NCBI RefSeq assembly: GCF_045446075.1
Contig: NZ_JBJJBQ010000002.1
Span: forward strand, 1-64,000
Direction of reading: 5' to 3'
Source: Flavisericum labens
GTDB taxonomy: Bacteria; Bacteroidota; Bacteroidia; Flavobacteriales; Flavobacteriaceae
Length of the DNA stretch: 64,000 nucleotides
Made by a program: the position numbers and the translations under genes. How positions within the stretch are numbered: the first letter of the stretch is position 1; each line of letters begins with the position of its first letter. Shown piece after piece: positions 53,461 through 61,940 of this stretch. The notes beneath the pieces are model-generated. The model did no database searches, had not been told where the DNA came from, and saw only the letters and a list, made by a program, of their open reading frames with translations.

Positions 53461-53757
53461 CTATATCCTTACCCCAACAGGAAGCATTCTTTTGTATTTT
53501 CTGTTGCCTCTCACAAACTTTGCGATTTCTGGGCTAGTAGGGACAATACTCAAATTGCGTTCTGCAATTTGTTCAAAGACAAGAGCTAAAAAGTCTTTTT
53601 GAAAATTCTCGTCTTTAATGTCTTCCGGGATAATTAGCTTGGTTAAAAAGATCTTTCGTTCTTGAAGTGAGTATTCAATTTTTGCTAAATGACCATCAAT
53701 TTTAATTTCAAATTGACGCAAGAACTCATTGTCAATTAATTCTGCAGCTTCAACCAT
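53461..53757 (-). CDS. Short GNAT-like acetyltransferase (YjdJ/NATD1 type)
   Basis: A 98-residue protein that resembles the small one-domain N-acetyltransferases of the YjdJ/NATD1 type: IKIDGHLAKIEYSLQERKIF gives the first strands, FLALVFEQIAERNLSIVP the helix and strand that hold the acetyl-CoA, and TSPEIAKFVRGNRKYKRML the typical end block, where relatives read CPYVxxFIxxHPEY. The cysteine of that block is Ser here. The acceptor is not known. A minus-strand -7 box (TACTTTTG, 53825-53818) lies 61 bases upstream. Confidence 0.65.
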   Translation of the reverse strand: MVEAAELIDNEFLRQFEIKIDGHLAKIEYSLQERKIFLTKLIIPEDIKDENFQKDFLALVFEQIAERNLSIVPTSPEIAKFVRGNRKYKRMLPVGVRI

Positions 53758-53807
53758 GGTAAAATATTTTAATTTATAAGGAATGTGAAATAGTGAGCAC
53801 TATTGTA

Positions 53808-53825
53808 TAACTTTGTGCAAAAGTA
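53808..53825. promoter_or_regulatory. Face-to-face -7 boxes between two divergent genes
   Basis: TAACTTTG on the plus strand (53808-53815) and TACTTTTG on the minus strand (53825-53818) stand two bases apart and face each other. They serve the plus-strand alpha/beta hydrolase and the minus-strand acetyltransferase-like gene. Neither has a clear TTG at -33. Confidence 0.4.
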
Positions 53826-53870
53826 CGTAAAAAAAAGCTAAAAATAAAGGAAGTCTAAGGTTAATCTCCT

Positions 53871-54536
53871 ATGCATCAAGAGTTAATACATGTTTATTTT
53901 ATGCCTGGAATGGCAGCTAGCCCAAAAATTTTCGAGTTTATTAAATTGCCAGAGGATCAATTTAAGATGCATTTTTTGGAGTGGCATATACCCCTTGATA
54001 ATGAGTTGCTTAGCGATTATGCTGTTCGAATGTGCAAAAAAGTAAAGCACAGTAATGTTGTGTTAATCGGTGTGTCTTTTGGTGGGGTTTTGGTTCAAGA
54101 AATGGATAAATGTATCCATGCAAAAAAACTCATCATTATATCTAGTATAAAAAGTGTGGACGAGCTTCCCAAAAGAATGGTTTTGGCAAAAGCTACTGGG
54201 GCTTATAAGATTGTGCCCACACAATTGGCTAGCAAAATAGACGTTCTTGAAAAGTATACGTTTGGCAAAACCATAGAAAAACGAATAAAGCTTTACAAAA
54301 AGTATCTTTCGGTTAATAACGACCAATATTTAAGTTGGGCCATAAAAAATATGGTGTGCTGGGAACAAATGGAATACCGAAAAGATCTTGTTCATATTCA
54401 TGGTGATAACGACCCTGTGTTTCCCATTAAAAACATAAAAAAGTGTATGGTTATAAAGGGTGGCACGCACATTATGGTAATCAATAAGTATAAGTGGTTT
54501 AATGAAAATTTGCCTAGGATAATTTTAGATAACTAG
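53871..54536 (+). CDS. Alpha/beta hydrolase family protein
   Basis: A 221-residue cytoplasmic hydrolase-type protein. The nucleophile elbow is LIGVSFGGVLVQE, with Ser69. The rest of a catalytic triad is probably the Asp in HIHGDNDPVFPI and the His in KGGTHIMVINK near the end. There is no signal peptide. The substrate is unknown. It lies just before a lytic transglycosylase gene on the same strand, with a gap of about 36 bases to that start. Confidence 0.75.
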   Translation: MHQELIHVYFMPGMAASPKIFEFIKLPEDQFKMHFLEWHIPLDNELLSDYAVRMCKKVKHSNVVLIGVSFGGVLVQEMDKCIHAKKLIIISSIKSVDELPKRMVLAKATGAYKIVPTQLASKIDVLEKYTFGKTIEKRIKLYKKYLSVNNDQYLSWAIKNMVCWEQMEYRKDLVHIHGDNDPVFPIKNIKKCMVIKGGTHIMVINKYKWFNENLPRIILDN

Positions 54537-54572
54537 GTTTATTTGTTTAATTTTATAGAAAACTTTTTAAAA

Positions 54573-55493
54573 ATGAAGATTGTACAGAAAGCACTGGCGT
54601 TAGTGGGATTAATAAGTTTATGCGCATTATTTATTTATGCCCTACAAGACGCGCCAACAGATGAAAACTTTGAAAAGAAATTGATAAACGATTATAACGT
54701 TTATGCACTTCAAGTTCCGCAAGATTTAAATTTTGCAGGAGAGCAAGTACCTATTGAAAACCCCGATATTTTGGAACGAATCGATAGGGAGTTATTGGTC
54801 AATACCTATTGGCAATCAAATGGGTTGCTTATGTTCAAGCGAGCAAAAAAATACTTCCCGATTGTAGAGCCTATTCTTGCCAAATATGGTGTTCCAGACG
54901 ATTTTAAATATTTGGCCGTTATCGAAAGCGGATTAACAAATGCCGTATCTCCTGCCGGAGCGCGAGGCGTTTGGCAAATTATGCCAGCCACTGGTCGTGA
55001 AAACGGACTAGAGGTTAATGATAATGTAGATGAACGCTACCATCTAGAAAAAGCAACCGAGGTAGCTTGTAAGTATCTTTTAGATGCAAAAGAAAATTTA
55101 GGGTCATGGACATTGGCTGCTGCCGCTTATAATGCTGGCAATGCGGGTGTGTCGAGGCGGCTGAAAGAACAGAACGTATCAGGTTACTACGATTTGTTGC
55201 TTGGTGAAGAAACGGGACGATATGTATTTAGGATTGTGGCTTTCAAAGAAATTTTGTCAAACCCTTCAAAATACGGATTCAACTTTCGTGAAAAGGATCT
55301 TTATAGTCAAGTACCTACATTTAAGGTAGAAGTAGATACCGCGGTTACCGATTTTATAAAATTTGCCGAACAGTTTGGCATTAACTATAAGCTGCTAAAA
55401 ATACACAACCCGTGGTTACGCGAACCTCATTTAAATAATAAATCTCGCAAACAGTACTTTATTGATATTCCAAAAGAAGGATATTATAACTAA
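54573..55493 (+). CDS. Lytic transglycosylase (SLT domain)
   Basis: Cleaves the glycan strands of peptidoglycan with formation of 1,6-anhydro ends. I take the ATG at 54573 (306 residues), because a TTG ten codons upstream would add residues in front of the hydrophobic signal segment (VQKALALVGLISLCALFIYAL). The SLT domain has the catalytic Glu118 in LAVIESGLTNAVSPAGARG and the following VWQIMPATGRENGL, as well as AAAAYNAGNAGVSRRL. The C-terminal part ends in HLNNKSRKQYFIDIPKEGYY. No LysM repeats are present, unlike MltD. The next gene starts three bases later. Confidence 0.88.
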   Translation: MKIVQKALALVGLISLCALFIYALQDAPTDENFEKKLINDYNVYALQVPQDLNFAGEQVPIENPDILERIDRELLVNTYWQSNGLLMFKRAKKYFPIVEPILAKYGVPDDFKYLAVIESGLTNAVSPAGARGVWQIMPATGRENGLEVNDNVDERYHLEKATEVACKYLLDAKENLGSWTLAAAAYNAGNAGVSRRLKEQNVSGYYDLLLGEETGRYVFRIVAFKEILSNPSKYGFNFREKDLYSQVPTFKVEVDTAVTDFIKFAEQFGINYKLLKIHNPWLREPHLNNKSRKQYFIDIPKEGYYN

Positions 55494-55496
55494 TCT

Positions 55497-56951
55497 GTGG
55501 TGATAGACTTTATAAAAGAGCATATTTGGGTTATATTAATAGTGCTCAATTACGTTATAGCCATATCTGCGGTTATAACCATTGTGCTTAAAAACATCAA
55601 CCCTACCAAAACCTTGTCTTACGTCATAGTTTTAGTGTTTTTTCCGTTTTTTGGGGTGCTTATTTACTATTTATTCGGACAAGAATACCGAAAGAATAAA
55701 ATATTCAGTAGAAAACACGTCCTCAACCAAGCTACCATTAAATCGATAAACGATGAATTGGAATTGGATAAGGAAGAAATAGATCAAGTTGATAACGAAC
55801 TTGAAGGTAAGTTGAAATTGGTGAAGCTCCTGTACAGCAACAAAAATTCGCCATTAACCCTGTGCAACCAAATGGATGTGTTGATAAATGGCGATGAAAA
55901 GTTTAAACGACTTATTGAGGATTTAAAATCGGCAAAACATCACATCCATTTAGAATATTATGTGATATTTGAAGGCAGGCTTTGGGACGAAATTTTAGAG
56001 GTGCTGTGCGATAAAGCAGCAGAAGACGTCCAAGTGCGATTGGCTTACGATGATGTTGGCAGTAAACTGTCTTCTAAAACCAAAAAAAAGTTTCAAGATT
56101 GCGGTATTGAGCATCATCCATTTATGCCGGTGGTTTTCTCAAGGTTTACGGGAAAGATGAATTACAGAAACCATCGAAAAATCGCTGTTATAGACGGAGA
56201 AATAGCATATGTAGGTGGCATTAATATTGCCGATGAATATGTTAATGAATACAACGACAGTTTTTGGCGCGATACCCATGTGCGCATTGTGGGCGAATCG
56301 GTGAAATCGTTGCAGATTAATTTTTTTACCACTTGGCATTTTGTTTCAAATGAAAAACTAAAAATAGATCGCGCTTATTTTCCAGAGGTCGATTGCAAAG
56401 ATAATGTGGCGGTTCAAATAGCGGCTAGTGGCCCAGATACTGATTGGGCATATATCATGGAAGCCATTTTTACAGCGATAACCACAGCGGAAAATTATGT
56501 TTATATCACGACCCCTTATTTTGTGCCCAATGACCAATTGATTATGGCGCTACAAGTAGCTGCTAAAAGTGGTGTGGATATTAAATTGATTATTCCAAAA
56601 AAATCAGATTCTTGGGTTGTTAAGCATGCTACCAATTCTTATTTACGGCATTTTTTGGAGGCAGGTATTGAAGTGTACCGTTATACTAAAGGATTTGTGC
56701 ATGCAAAAACCATGGTTGTCGATGATATCTTTTCTACCATAGGTACGTCAAATATGGATTACAGAAGCTTTAACATTAATTTTGAAGTCAATGCTTTTAT
56801 ATACAATGAAGGAAAAAGCAAAATGCTTAAGCAGCAGTTTCTCCAGGATTTAAAACATGCTGAACAGATTGAACCTGAACGATGGGCAAGCCGCCCAAAG
56901 ATTGAAAAACTAAAAGAGTCGTATTGTAGGTTGTGGTCGCCGTTAATTTAA
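55497..56951 (+). CDS. cls: Cardiolipin synthase (phospholipase D type)
   Basis: A membrane enzyme that joins two phosphatidylglycerol molecules to give cardiolipin. The 484 residues begin with two membrane helices (about 9-31 and 40-60). Two HKD motifs follow: HRKIAVID near 226-233 and HAKTMVVD near 402-409, as in the PLD superfamily. The start codon is GTG, three bases after the lytic transglycosylase stop, so the genes are probably cotranscribed. The 3' end overlaps the convergent TPR gene by four bases. Confidence 0.92.
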   Translation: MVIDFIKEHIWVILIVLNYVIAISAVITIVLKNINPTKTLSYVIVLVFFPFFGVLIYYLFGQEYRKNKIFSRKHVLNQATIKSINDELELDKEEIDQVDNELEGKLKLVKLLYSNKNSPLTLCNQMDVLINGDEKFKRLIEDLKSAKHHIHLEYYVIFEGRLWDEILEVLCDKAAEDVQVRLAYDDVGSKLSSKTKKKFQDCGIEHHPFMPVVFSRFTGKMNYRNHRKIAVIDGEIAYVGGINIADEYVNEYNDSFWRDTHVRIVGESVKSLQINFFTTWHFVSNEKLKIDRAYFPEVDCKDNVAVQIAASGPDTDWAYIMEAIFTAITTAENYVYITTPYFVPNDQLIMALQVAAKSGVDIKLIIPKKSDSWVVKHATNSYLRHFLEAGIEVYRYTKGFVHAKTMVVDDIFSTIGTSNMDYRSFNINFEVNAFIYNEGKSKMLKQQFLQDLKHAEQIEPERWASRPKIEKLKESYCRLWSPLI

Positions 56952-57523
56952 CCTCTCCTTTTTTGAGAACGTATAGAGCCACCAGAACCATAATGTTGGT
57001 TTGGCATTTGGGCGCGCTTCATATTTTCCTTCATCATTTTAATTTGATCGGTAAGCATACCTTGCTTGTCCAGCTTAGTAGCTTCGGTAAGTAGTTTTTG
57101 TGCTTCCTGCTTTCTTCTTTTTGAAAAAGCAATACCGGCCAAGTTCAATTTTGCCATGGCTAAATCGTGGTCCATAGATAATCCTAAAGAAATAGCATTT
57201 TTAAAGTATTTTTCGGCCTCGTTCATGTTGGTTTGAGACACCATGATACCATGTAAATAATTGTAATAACCCTGTTGTTTTTTTACCAATGCAGCTTCCG
57301 GATTTTTAATTTTGCTTAACCACTTTTTTGCACCATCAAAATCCTGCTTACGTAACCTTAAAAAGGCTAAAAGAATAAATTCGTTTTTAAAATATAGAAA
57401 TACAAAAATTAGCGATAATAAGATTAACATGATGCCATTGCCAACGTAGCCTTCAGTGAAAAGGTAAACAGCATAGGCTATTAGCCCCACGGCAATTACT
57501 AGTTTTATATTTTTATTGAACAT
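56948..57523 (-). CDS. Membrane-anchored tetratricopeptide-like protein
   Basis: A 191-residue protein. Two hydrophobic segments start it (IKLVIAVGLIAYAVYLF and GIMLILLSLIFVFLYF), followed by a helical TPR-like region (LRLRKQDFDGAKKWLSKIKNPEAAL, YFKNAISLGLSMDHDLAMAK, AGIAFSKRRKQEAQKLLTEA) and a basic, glycine/serine-rich tail. The function is unknown; such proteins often act as scaffolds. Its 3' end overlaps cls by four bases (56948-56951). The 289-base region upstream, shared with rpmH, is structured. Confidence 0.7.
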   Translation of the reverse strand: MFNKNIKLVIAVGLIAYAVYLFTEGYVGNGIMLILLSLIFVFLYFKNEFILLAFLRLRKQDFDGAKKWLSKIKNPEAALVKKQQGYYNYLHGIMVSQTNMNEAEKYFKNAISLGLSMDHDLAMAKLNLAGIAFSKRRKQEAQKLLTEATKLDKQGMLTDQIKMMKENMKRAQMPNQHYGSGGSIRSQKRRG

Positions 57524-57616
57524 AATTTTTATACAATTTTTAGGTCCGGTTTCCTAAAAAGAAACTTTAATAAGTATTTAAGACTGCAAAGAAACTAAAA
57601 TTTTATGAAAAATAAG

Positions 57617-57651
57617 GTGTGACGAGCCTGTAAAAAATTGCCTCATGACAC
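57617..57651. repeat. Imperfect hairpin upstream of rpmH
   Basis: GTGTGACGAGCC (57617-57628) and GCCTCATGACAC (57640-57651) can pair over 12 positions with two mismatches and an 11-base loop. A GC-rich stretch follows (57666-57682). I see no ORF or -7 box that would explain it. Confidence 0.35.
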
Positions 57652-57719
57652 TTAAATACTGGTGTCGGGGGAGGTGGGTTGTTTTATAGAATATTTTCAA
57701 TAATATTTTTAAAAAAGGT

Positions 57720-57749
57720 TTGCAAAGTTATAAAGGCTTTGTATATTTG
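57720..57749 (+). promoter_or_regulatory. Promoter of rpmH
   Basis: TTG at 57720-57722, a 19-base spacer and TATATTTG at 57742-57749 match the Bacteroidota consensus. It precedes a leader of about 60 bases with a small hairpin (TTTAGG AAAG CCTAAA, 57759-57774) before the L34 start. Confidence 0.75.
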
Positions 57750-57812
57750 CCCTCGGTTTTTAGGAAAGCCTAAAGTTAAAAATTACTATTCAGATTTTAA
57801 AGATACAAGATA

Positions 57813-57974
57813 ATGAGTAAAAGAACATTTCAGCCTTCTAAAAGAAAAAGAAGAAACAAGCACGGTTTTAGAGAAAGAATGGCTTCTGCTAACGGTAGAA
57901 AAGTTTTAGCACGTAGAAGAGCTAAAGGTAGAAAAAGATTATCTGTGTCATCTGAAGTTAGACATAAGAAATAA
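57813..57974 (+). CDS. rpmH: 50S ribosomal protein L34
   Basis: A 53-residue, very basic ribosomal protein. It starts MSKRTFQPSKRKRRNKHGFR and has the family block RMASANGRKVLARRRAKGRK. The gene has its own consensus promoter and a strong terminator, so it is a single-gene unit. In many bacteria rpmH lies beside dnaA; here carB follows instead. Confidence 0.95.
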   Translation: MSKRTFQPSKRKRRNKHGFRERMASANGRKVLARRRAKGRKRLSVSSEVRHKK

Positions 57975-57996
57975 TGATTAACAATTGTTCATAATT

Positions 57997-58029
57997 AAAA
58001 GGTGTTACTTAAGTGTAACGCCTTTTTTT
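57997..58029 (+). terminator. Terminator of rpmH
   Basis: A 12-bp stem with one G-U pair (57997-58008 with 58015-58026, six-base loop) runs into a T-tract ending at 58029. Confidence 0.85.
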
Positions 58030-58044
58030 ATACCTAGGTATCAC

Positions 58045-58052
58045 TATTTTTG
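58045..58052 (+). promoter_or_regulatory. -7 box of carB
   Basis: TATTTTTG matches TAnnTTTG and lies 35 bases before the carB start, directly after the rpmH terminator. The -33 box is not clear. Confidence 0.45.
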
Positions 58053-58087
58053 CAACGATTTGAAATACAACATATAACCAGAAGAAA

Positions 58088-60940
58088 ATGCCAAAAAATT
58101 CAAAACTAAAATCTATTTTAATTATTGGTTCGGGACCTATTGTTATCGGACAAGCTTGTGAGTTTGATTATTCAGGATCTCAAGCCTTAAGGTCGTTAAG
58201 AGAGGATGGAGTAGAAACTATTTTGATAAATTCTAACCCAGCAACAATTATGACCGACCCCTCCATGGCCGATCATATTTATTTGTTACCGTTAACTACT
58301 AAATCACTAATTAAAATTTTAAAAGAGCATCCTCAAATTGATGCTGTTTTACCAACCATGGGTGGGCAAACGGCTCTAAACTTGGCTATTGAAGCTGACG
58401 AAAAAGGTATTTGGGAAGATTTTGGAGTAGAACTTATAGGGGTTGATATTGATGCCATTAATATTACTGAAGACAGAGAGCAGTTTAGAAATTTAATGGA
58501 AAAAATAGGTGTGGCTATGGCGCCACAAGCTACGGCTACTTCTTTCTTAAAAGGAAAAGAAATAGCACAAGAGTTTGGTTTTCCGTTGTGTATCCGTTCA
58601 TCTTTCACCTTAGGTGGAGCTGGTGCCGCGATAGTTTATGATGAAAAGGATTTCGACAAGTTATTGCGCCATGGTTTGGAGATTTCACCTATACATGAGG
58701 TGATGATAGATAAAGCATTACTAGGCTGGAAAGAATACGAGTTAGAGCTTCTTAGGGATGCCAACGATAATGTGGTTATTATTTGTTCTATTGAAAATAT
58801 GGACCCTATGGGAATCCATACGGGAGACTCCATTACGGTAGCACCAGCCATGACTTTAAGTGATAGAACATATCAACGTATGCGTGATATGGCCATACAC
58901 ATGATGCGTAGTATTGGTGATTTTGCCGGAGGTTGTAACGTGCAATTTGCTGTATCTCCAGATGAAAAAGAAGATATTATTGCCATTGAAATTAACCCAC
59001 GTGTATCACGTTCTTCGGCATTAGCGAGTAAAGCAACGGGGTATCCTATCGCAAAAATTGCTGCAAAATTAGCATTGGGTTACCATTTAGATGAATTAAA
59101 CAATCAAATCACAAAATCTACTTCGGCCTTGTTCGAGCCTACTTTAGATTATGTGATTGTTAAAATACCACGTTGGAACTTTGATAAATTTGAAGGGTCT
59201 GATCGTACTTTAGGGCTTCAAATGAAGGCCGTAGGAGAGGTGATGGGTATAGGGCGTTCATTCCAGGAGGCCTTGCACAAAGCCACGCAATCTTTAGAAA
59301 TTAAGCGTAATGGTTTAGGTGCCGACGGTAAGGAAAATACTAATTATGAACAAATTATAGAAAAGTTGACATTTGCGTCGTGGGATCGTGTATTTATTAT
59401 TTACGATGCCATAAAAATGGGAATTCCGTTAAGCAGAATCTACGAAATCACCAAGATAGACATGTGGTTCTTAAGACAATATGAAGAGCTGTATTTCCTT
59501 GAAAAAGAAATTTCAACGTTCAATATCGATACGATTGAAAAAGAACTTTTGCTTGAGGCGAAACAAAAGGGGTATGGGGATAGACAAATAGCTCACATGC
59601 TAAAATGTTTAGAAAGTCAAGTTTACAATAAAAGGGAGGAATTAGGGATTAACCGAGTTTATAAGCTGGTTGATACTTGTGCGGCAGAATTTGAGGCCAA
59701 AACACCGTACTACTATTCTACTTTTGAAAGCGATATGGAGACGGCTGATGGTAACCGTTATGCGGATAACGAAAGTGTGGTAACCGATAAGAAAAAGATT
59801 ATCGTTTTAGGTTCAGGGCCAAATAGAATTGGACAAGGTATCGAGTTCGATTATTGTTGTGTTCACGGTGTATTGGCTGCGGCCGAATGTGGTTACGAAA
59901 CTATTATGATAAACTGTAACCCCGAAACGGTTTCAACCGATTTTGATACAGCTGACAAACTGTATTTCGAACCTGTTTTTTGGGAACACATTTACGATAT
60001 TATTAAGCATGAAAAACCAGAAGGTGTTATCGTACAACTTGGTGGGCAAACGGCATTAAAACTTGCCGAAAAATTAGATCGTTACGGTATAAAAATCATC
60101 GGAACAAGCTTCAAGTCGTTAGATTTAGCTGAAGACCGTGGAAGTTTCTCTACTTTATTAAAGGAAAACAATATTCCATACCCTCGATTTGATACTGCCG
60201 AAACTGCCGACGAAGCGTTGGAAGTAGCAAAAGAGTTAGACTTTCCAATACTAGTAAGGCCATCTTATGTATTGGGTGGACAAGGGATGAAAATTGTAAT
60301 TAACGAAAAAGAGCTGGAAAAGCACGTTGTGAGTTTATTGCACAGCATTCCTAATAATAAATTGTTGTTAGACCATTATTTAGAAGGCGCTATTGAAGCA
60401 GAAGCGGATGCCATTTGTGATGGTGAGGAGGTTTACATCATAGGTATTATGGAGCATATCGAGCCATGTGGTATCCACTCGGGCGATAGTAACTCTACGT
60501 TGCCACCGTTCAATTTGGGCGAGTTTGTGATGCAGCAAATTAAAGACCATACCAAAAAGATTGCTTTGGCACTTAATACAGTTGGTTTGATAAATATTCA
60601 GTTTGCAATTAAAGATGATACAGTTTACATTATTGAAGCAAACCCAAGAGCATCGAGAACAGTGCCGTTTATTGCTAAGGCCTACGGAGAACCGTATGTA
60701 AATTACGCTACTAAATTGATGCTTGGTGAGAAAAAAGTAAAAGACTTTACTTTCAACCCAAAATTAGAGGGATATGCCATCAAGCAGCCTGTATTCTCTT
60801 TTAATAAATTTCCGAATGTAGATAAAACATTAGGACCAGAAATGAAGAGTACAGGAGAAAGCATCTTGTTTATAGATAGCCTAAAGGATGACCAATTTTA
60901 CGATTTGTACTCCAGACGAAAAATGTACTTGAGTAAGTAG
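58088..60940 (+). CDS. carB: Carbamoyl phosphate synthase large subunit
   Basis: Makes carbamoyl phosphate from bicarbonate, ammonia and ATP for arginine and pyrimidine synthesis. The two ATP-grasp halves show GSGPIVIGQACEFDYSG and GSGPNRIGQGIEFDYCC near the start of each half. The carboxyphosphate half has RSSFTLGGAGAAIVY, and the carbamoyl half has RPSYVLGGQGMKIV. At 950 residues it is about 120 shorter than the E. coli chain and ends right after the second ATP-grasp part (DLYSRRKMYLSK), so it lacks most of the C-terminal allosteric (MGS-like) domain. This short form is usual in Flavobacteriaceae. carA is not in the window. Confidence 0.95.
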   Translation: MPKNSKLKSILIIGSGPIVIGQACEFDYSGSQALRSLREDGVETILINSNPATIMTDPSMADHIYLLPLTTKSLIKILKEHPQIDAVLPTMGGQTALNLAIEADEKGIWEDFGVELIGVDIDAINITEDREQFRNLMEKIGVAMAPQATATSFLKGKEIAQEFGFPLCIRSSFTLGGAGAAIVYDEKDFDKLLRHGLEISPIHEVMIDKALLGWKEYELELLRDANDNVVIICSIENMDPMGIHTGDSITVAPAMTLSDRTYQRMRDMAIHMMRSIGDFAGGCNVQFAVSPDEKEDIIAIEINPRVSRSSALASKATGYPIAKIAAKLALGYHLDELNNQITKSTSALFEPTLDYVIVKIPRWNFDKFEGSDRTLGLQMKAVGEVMGIGRSFQEALHKATQSLEIKRNGLGADGKENTNYEQIIEKLTFASWDRVFIIYDAIKMGIPLSRIYEITKIDMWFLRQYEELYFLEKEISTFNIDTIEKELLLEAKQKGYGDRQIAHMLKCLESQVYNKREELGINRVYKLVDTCAAEFEAKTPYYYSTFESDMETADGNRYADNESVVTDKKKIIVLGSGPNRIGQGIEFDYCCVHGVLAAAECGYETIMINCNPETVSTDFDTADKLYFEPVFWEHIYDIIKHEKPEGVIVQLGGQTALKLAEKLDRYGIKIIGTSFKSLDLAEDRGSFSTLLKENNIPYPRFDTAETADEALEVAKELDFPILVRPSYVLGGQGMKIVINEKELEKHVVSLLHSIPNNKLLLDHYLEGAIEAEADAICDGEEVYIIGIMEHIEPCGIHSGDSNSTLPPFNLGEFVMQQIKDHTKKIALALNTVGLINIQFAIKDDTVYIIEANPRASRTVPFIAKAYGEPYVNYATKLMLGEKKVKDFTFNPKLEGYAIKQPVFSFNKFPNVDKTLGPEMKSTGESILFIDSLKDDQFYDLYSRRKMYLSK

Positions 60941-60945
60941 TAAAT

Positions 60946-60976
60946 AAAAAAAAGCCGCAGTTTGCGGCTTTTTTTA
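60946..60976. terminator. Bidirectional terminator between carB and the YceI gene
   Basis: AAAAAAAAGCCGCA (60946-60959) pairs with TGCGGCTTTTTTT over a three-base loop. The T-run contains the stop codon of the convergent YceI gene (60974-60976), so that terminator and stop overlap. Confidence 0.85.
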
Positions 60977-61498
60977 TTTTGACTCGAGGTCAAAAACAAA
61001 GGTAATATTAACACTTTCAGAAACCTTGTTTTGAACTATTTTCGGAATTTTTATGTCAAAATCAGAAACACTTACTGTAAAATGACCTGCTATTTCAATA
61101 TACTTATCTTTCTTGATATAAGTTATGGGAATACCTTTAATGTATTTAGATTTACCGTGAAAAGTTAATTCACCTTCAATTTCATTCTTGTTATTTTTTT
61201 GAATTATTTTACCTTTAAAAGTGGCTTTTGGGTAGGTGCTAGATTCGGCATAATTTTCATTAAAGTGCTCTTCCATAAGTGCGTTTTTAAAGCGAAAGCC
61301 TTTTACGAGCACTAATGCGGCAAATTCGTTGTTTTCAATATTGGTGATTGCCGTTACAGAATTGTTTACTGCTTTCACTTCCTCAAACGAAGGCACTGAG
61401 GCTTCAAAACTAACACTTCCAGATTTGGTAATATATTTACTTTGGGAATAGGTATGTAGCGTAAAGCATACAATGATGTAAAAAAATAAAGTTCTCAT
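60974..61498 (-). CDS. YceI family protein
   Basis: A 174-residue exported protein: signal peptide MRTLFFYIIVCFTLHTYSQS, then a lipocalin-like barrel of the YceI family, which binds isoprenoid chains such as polyprenol or quinone in its cavity. The block YITKSGSVSFEASVPSFEEVKA at about 22-43 and KATFKGKI near 100 are typical. It is the last gene of a minus-strand cluster with two haem lipoproteins, an outer-membrane barrel and a cupredoxin. The spacing to the next gene (29 bases) suggests one transcript. Confidence 0.85.
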   Translation of the reverse strand: MRTLFFYIIVCFTLHTYSQSKYITKSGSVSFEASVPSFEEVKAVNNSVTAITNIENNEFAALVLVKGFRFKNALMEEHFNENYAESSTYPKATFKGKIIQKNNKNEIEGELTFHGKSKYIKGIPITYIKKDKYIEIAGHFTVSVSDFDIKIPKIVQNKVSESVNITFVFDLESK

Positions 61499-61527
61499 AG
61501 TATTTTATTTAACGGCTTTAATTTTAT

Positions 61528-61920
61528 TTAATTTTCTAATAATCCGTCATCTTTCCATTGTTGAATTAAGCTTTTCTCACTAGCCGACAAAGGACTATTA
61601 GGAGACGGAGGCATTGGGTTTGTTGAACTATTAATTCGGCTAATTATGTTATCAACATTATTTTTTACCTGAGCATAGGTGGTTAATGACATAGGTGCGT
61701 TATTTGTTGTCGGGCTGCCATGGCATTGTAAGCAGTTATTGCTTATAATGCTTTTTATATCTGCATCGTAGGTTACTTCATCCATAGGTGTTGGGTCTGG
61801 ATCCGGTGTAGGAGTGGGGTCAGGGTCAGGTGTGTTATAATCGTCATCATTGCTACTACTGGAACAGTTAAATAATAATCCGCAAAGGATAAGTAAAAAA
61901 AGTATTCTTAAAGTTTTCAT
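61528..61920 (-). CDS. Mono-haem c-type lipoprotein
   Basis: A 130-residue exported lipoprotein: signal segment, lipobox LLFNCSSSS (Cys19), then a spacer of about 25 residues rich in Asp, Pro and Thr (DPDPTPTPDPDPTP), likely a flexible stalk. The haem motif is CLQCH at 63-67, in the sequence IISNNCLQCHG. A Met near 105 (PMPPSPNSPLS) is a possible axial ligand. It is similar in plan to the following protein, probably from duplication of a domain. Tethered to a membrane, it may carry electrons outside the inner membrane. Confidence 0.78.
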   Translation of the reverse strand: MKTLRILFLLILCGLLFNCSSSSNDDDYNTPDPDPTPTPDPDPTPMDEVTYDADIKSIISNNCLQCHGSPTTNNAPMSLTTYAQVKNNVDNIISRINSSTNPMPPSPNSPLSASEKSLIQQWKDDGLLEN

Positions 61921-61940
61921 GTTTTAAAATTTTTAAATTA

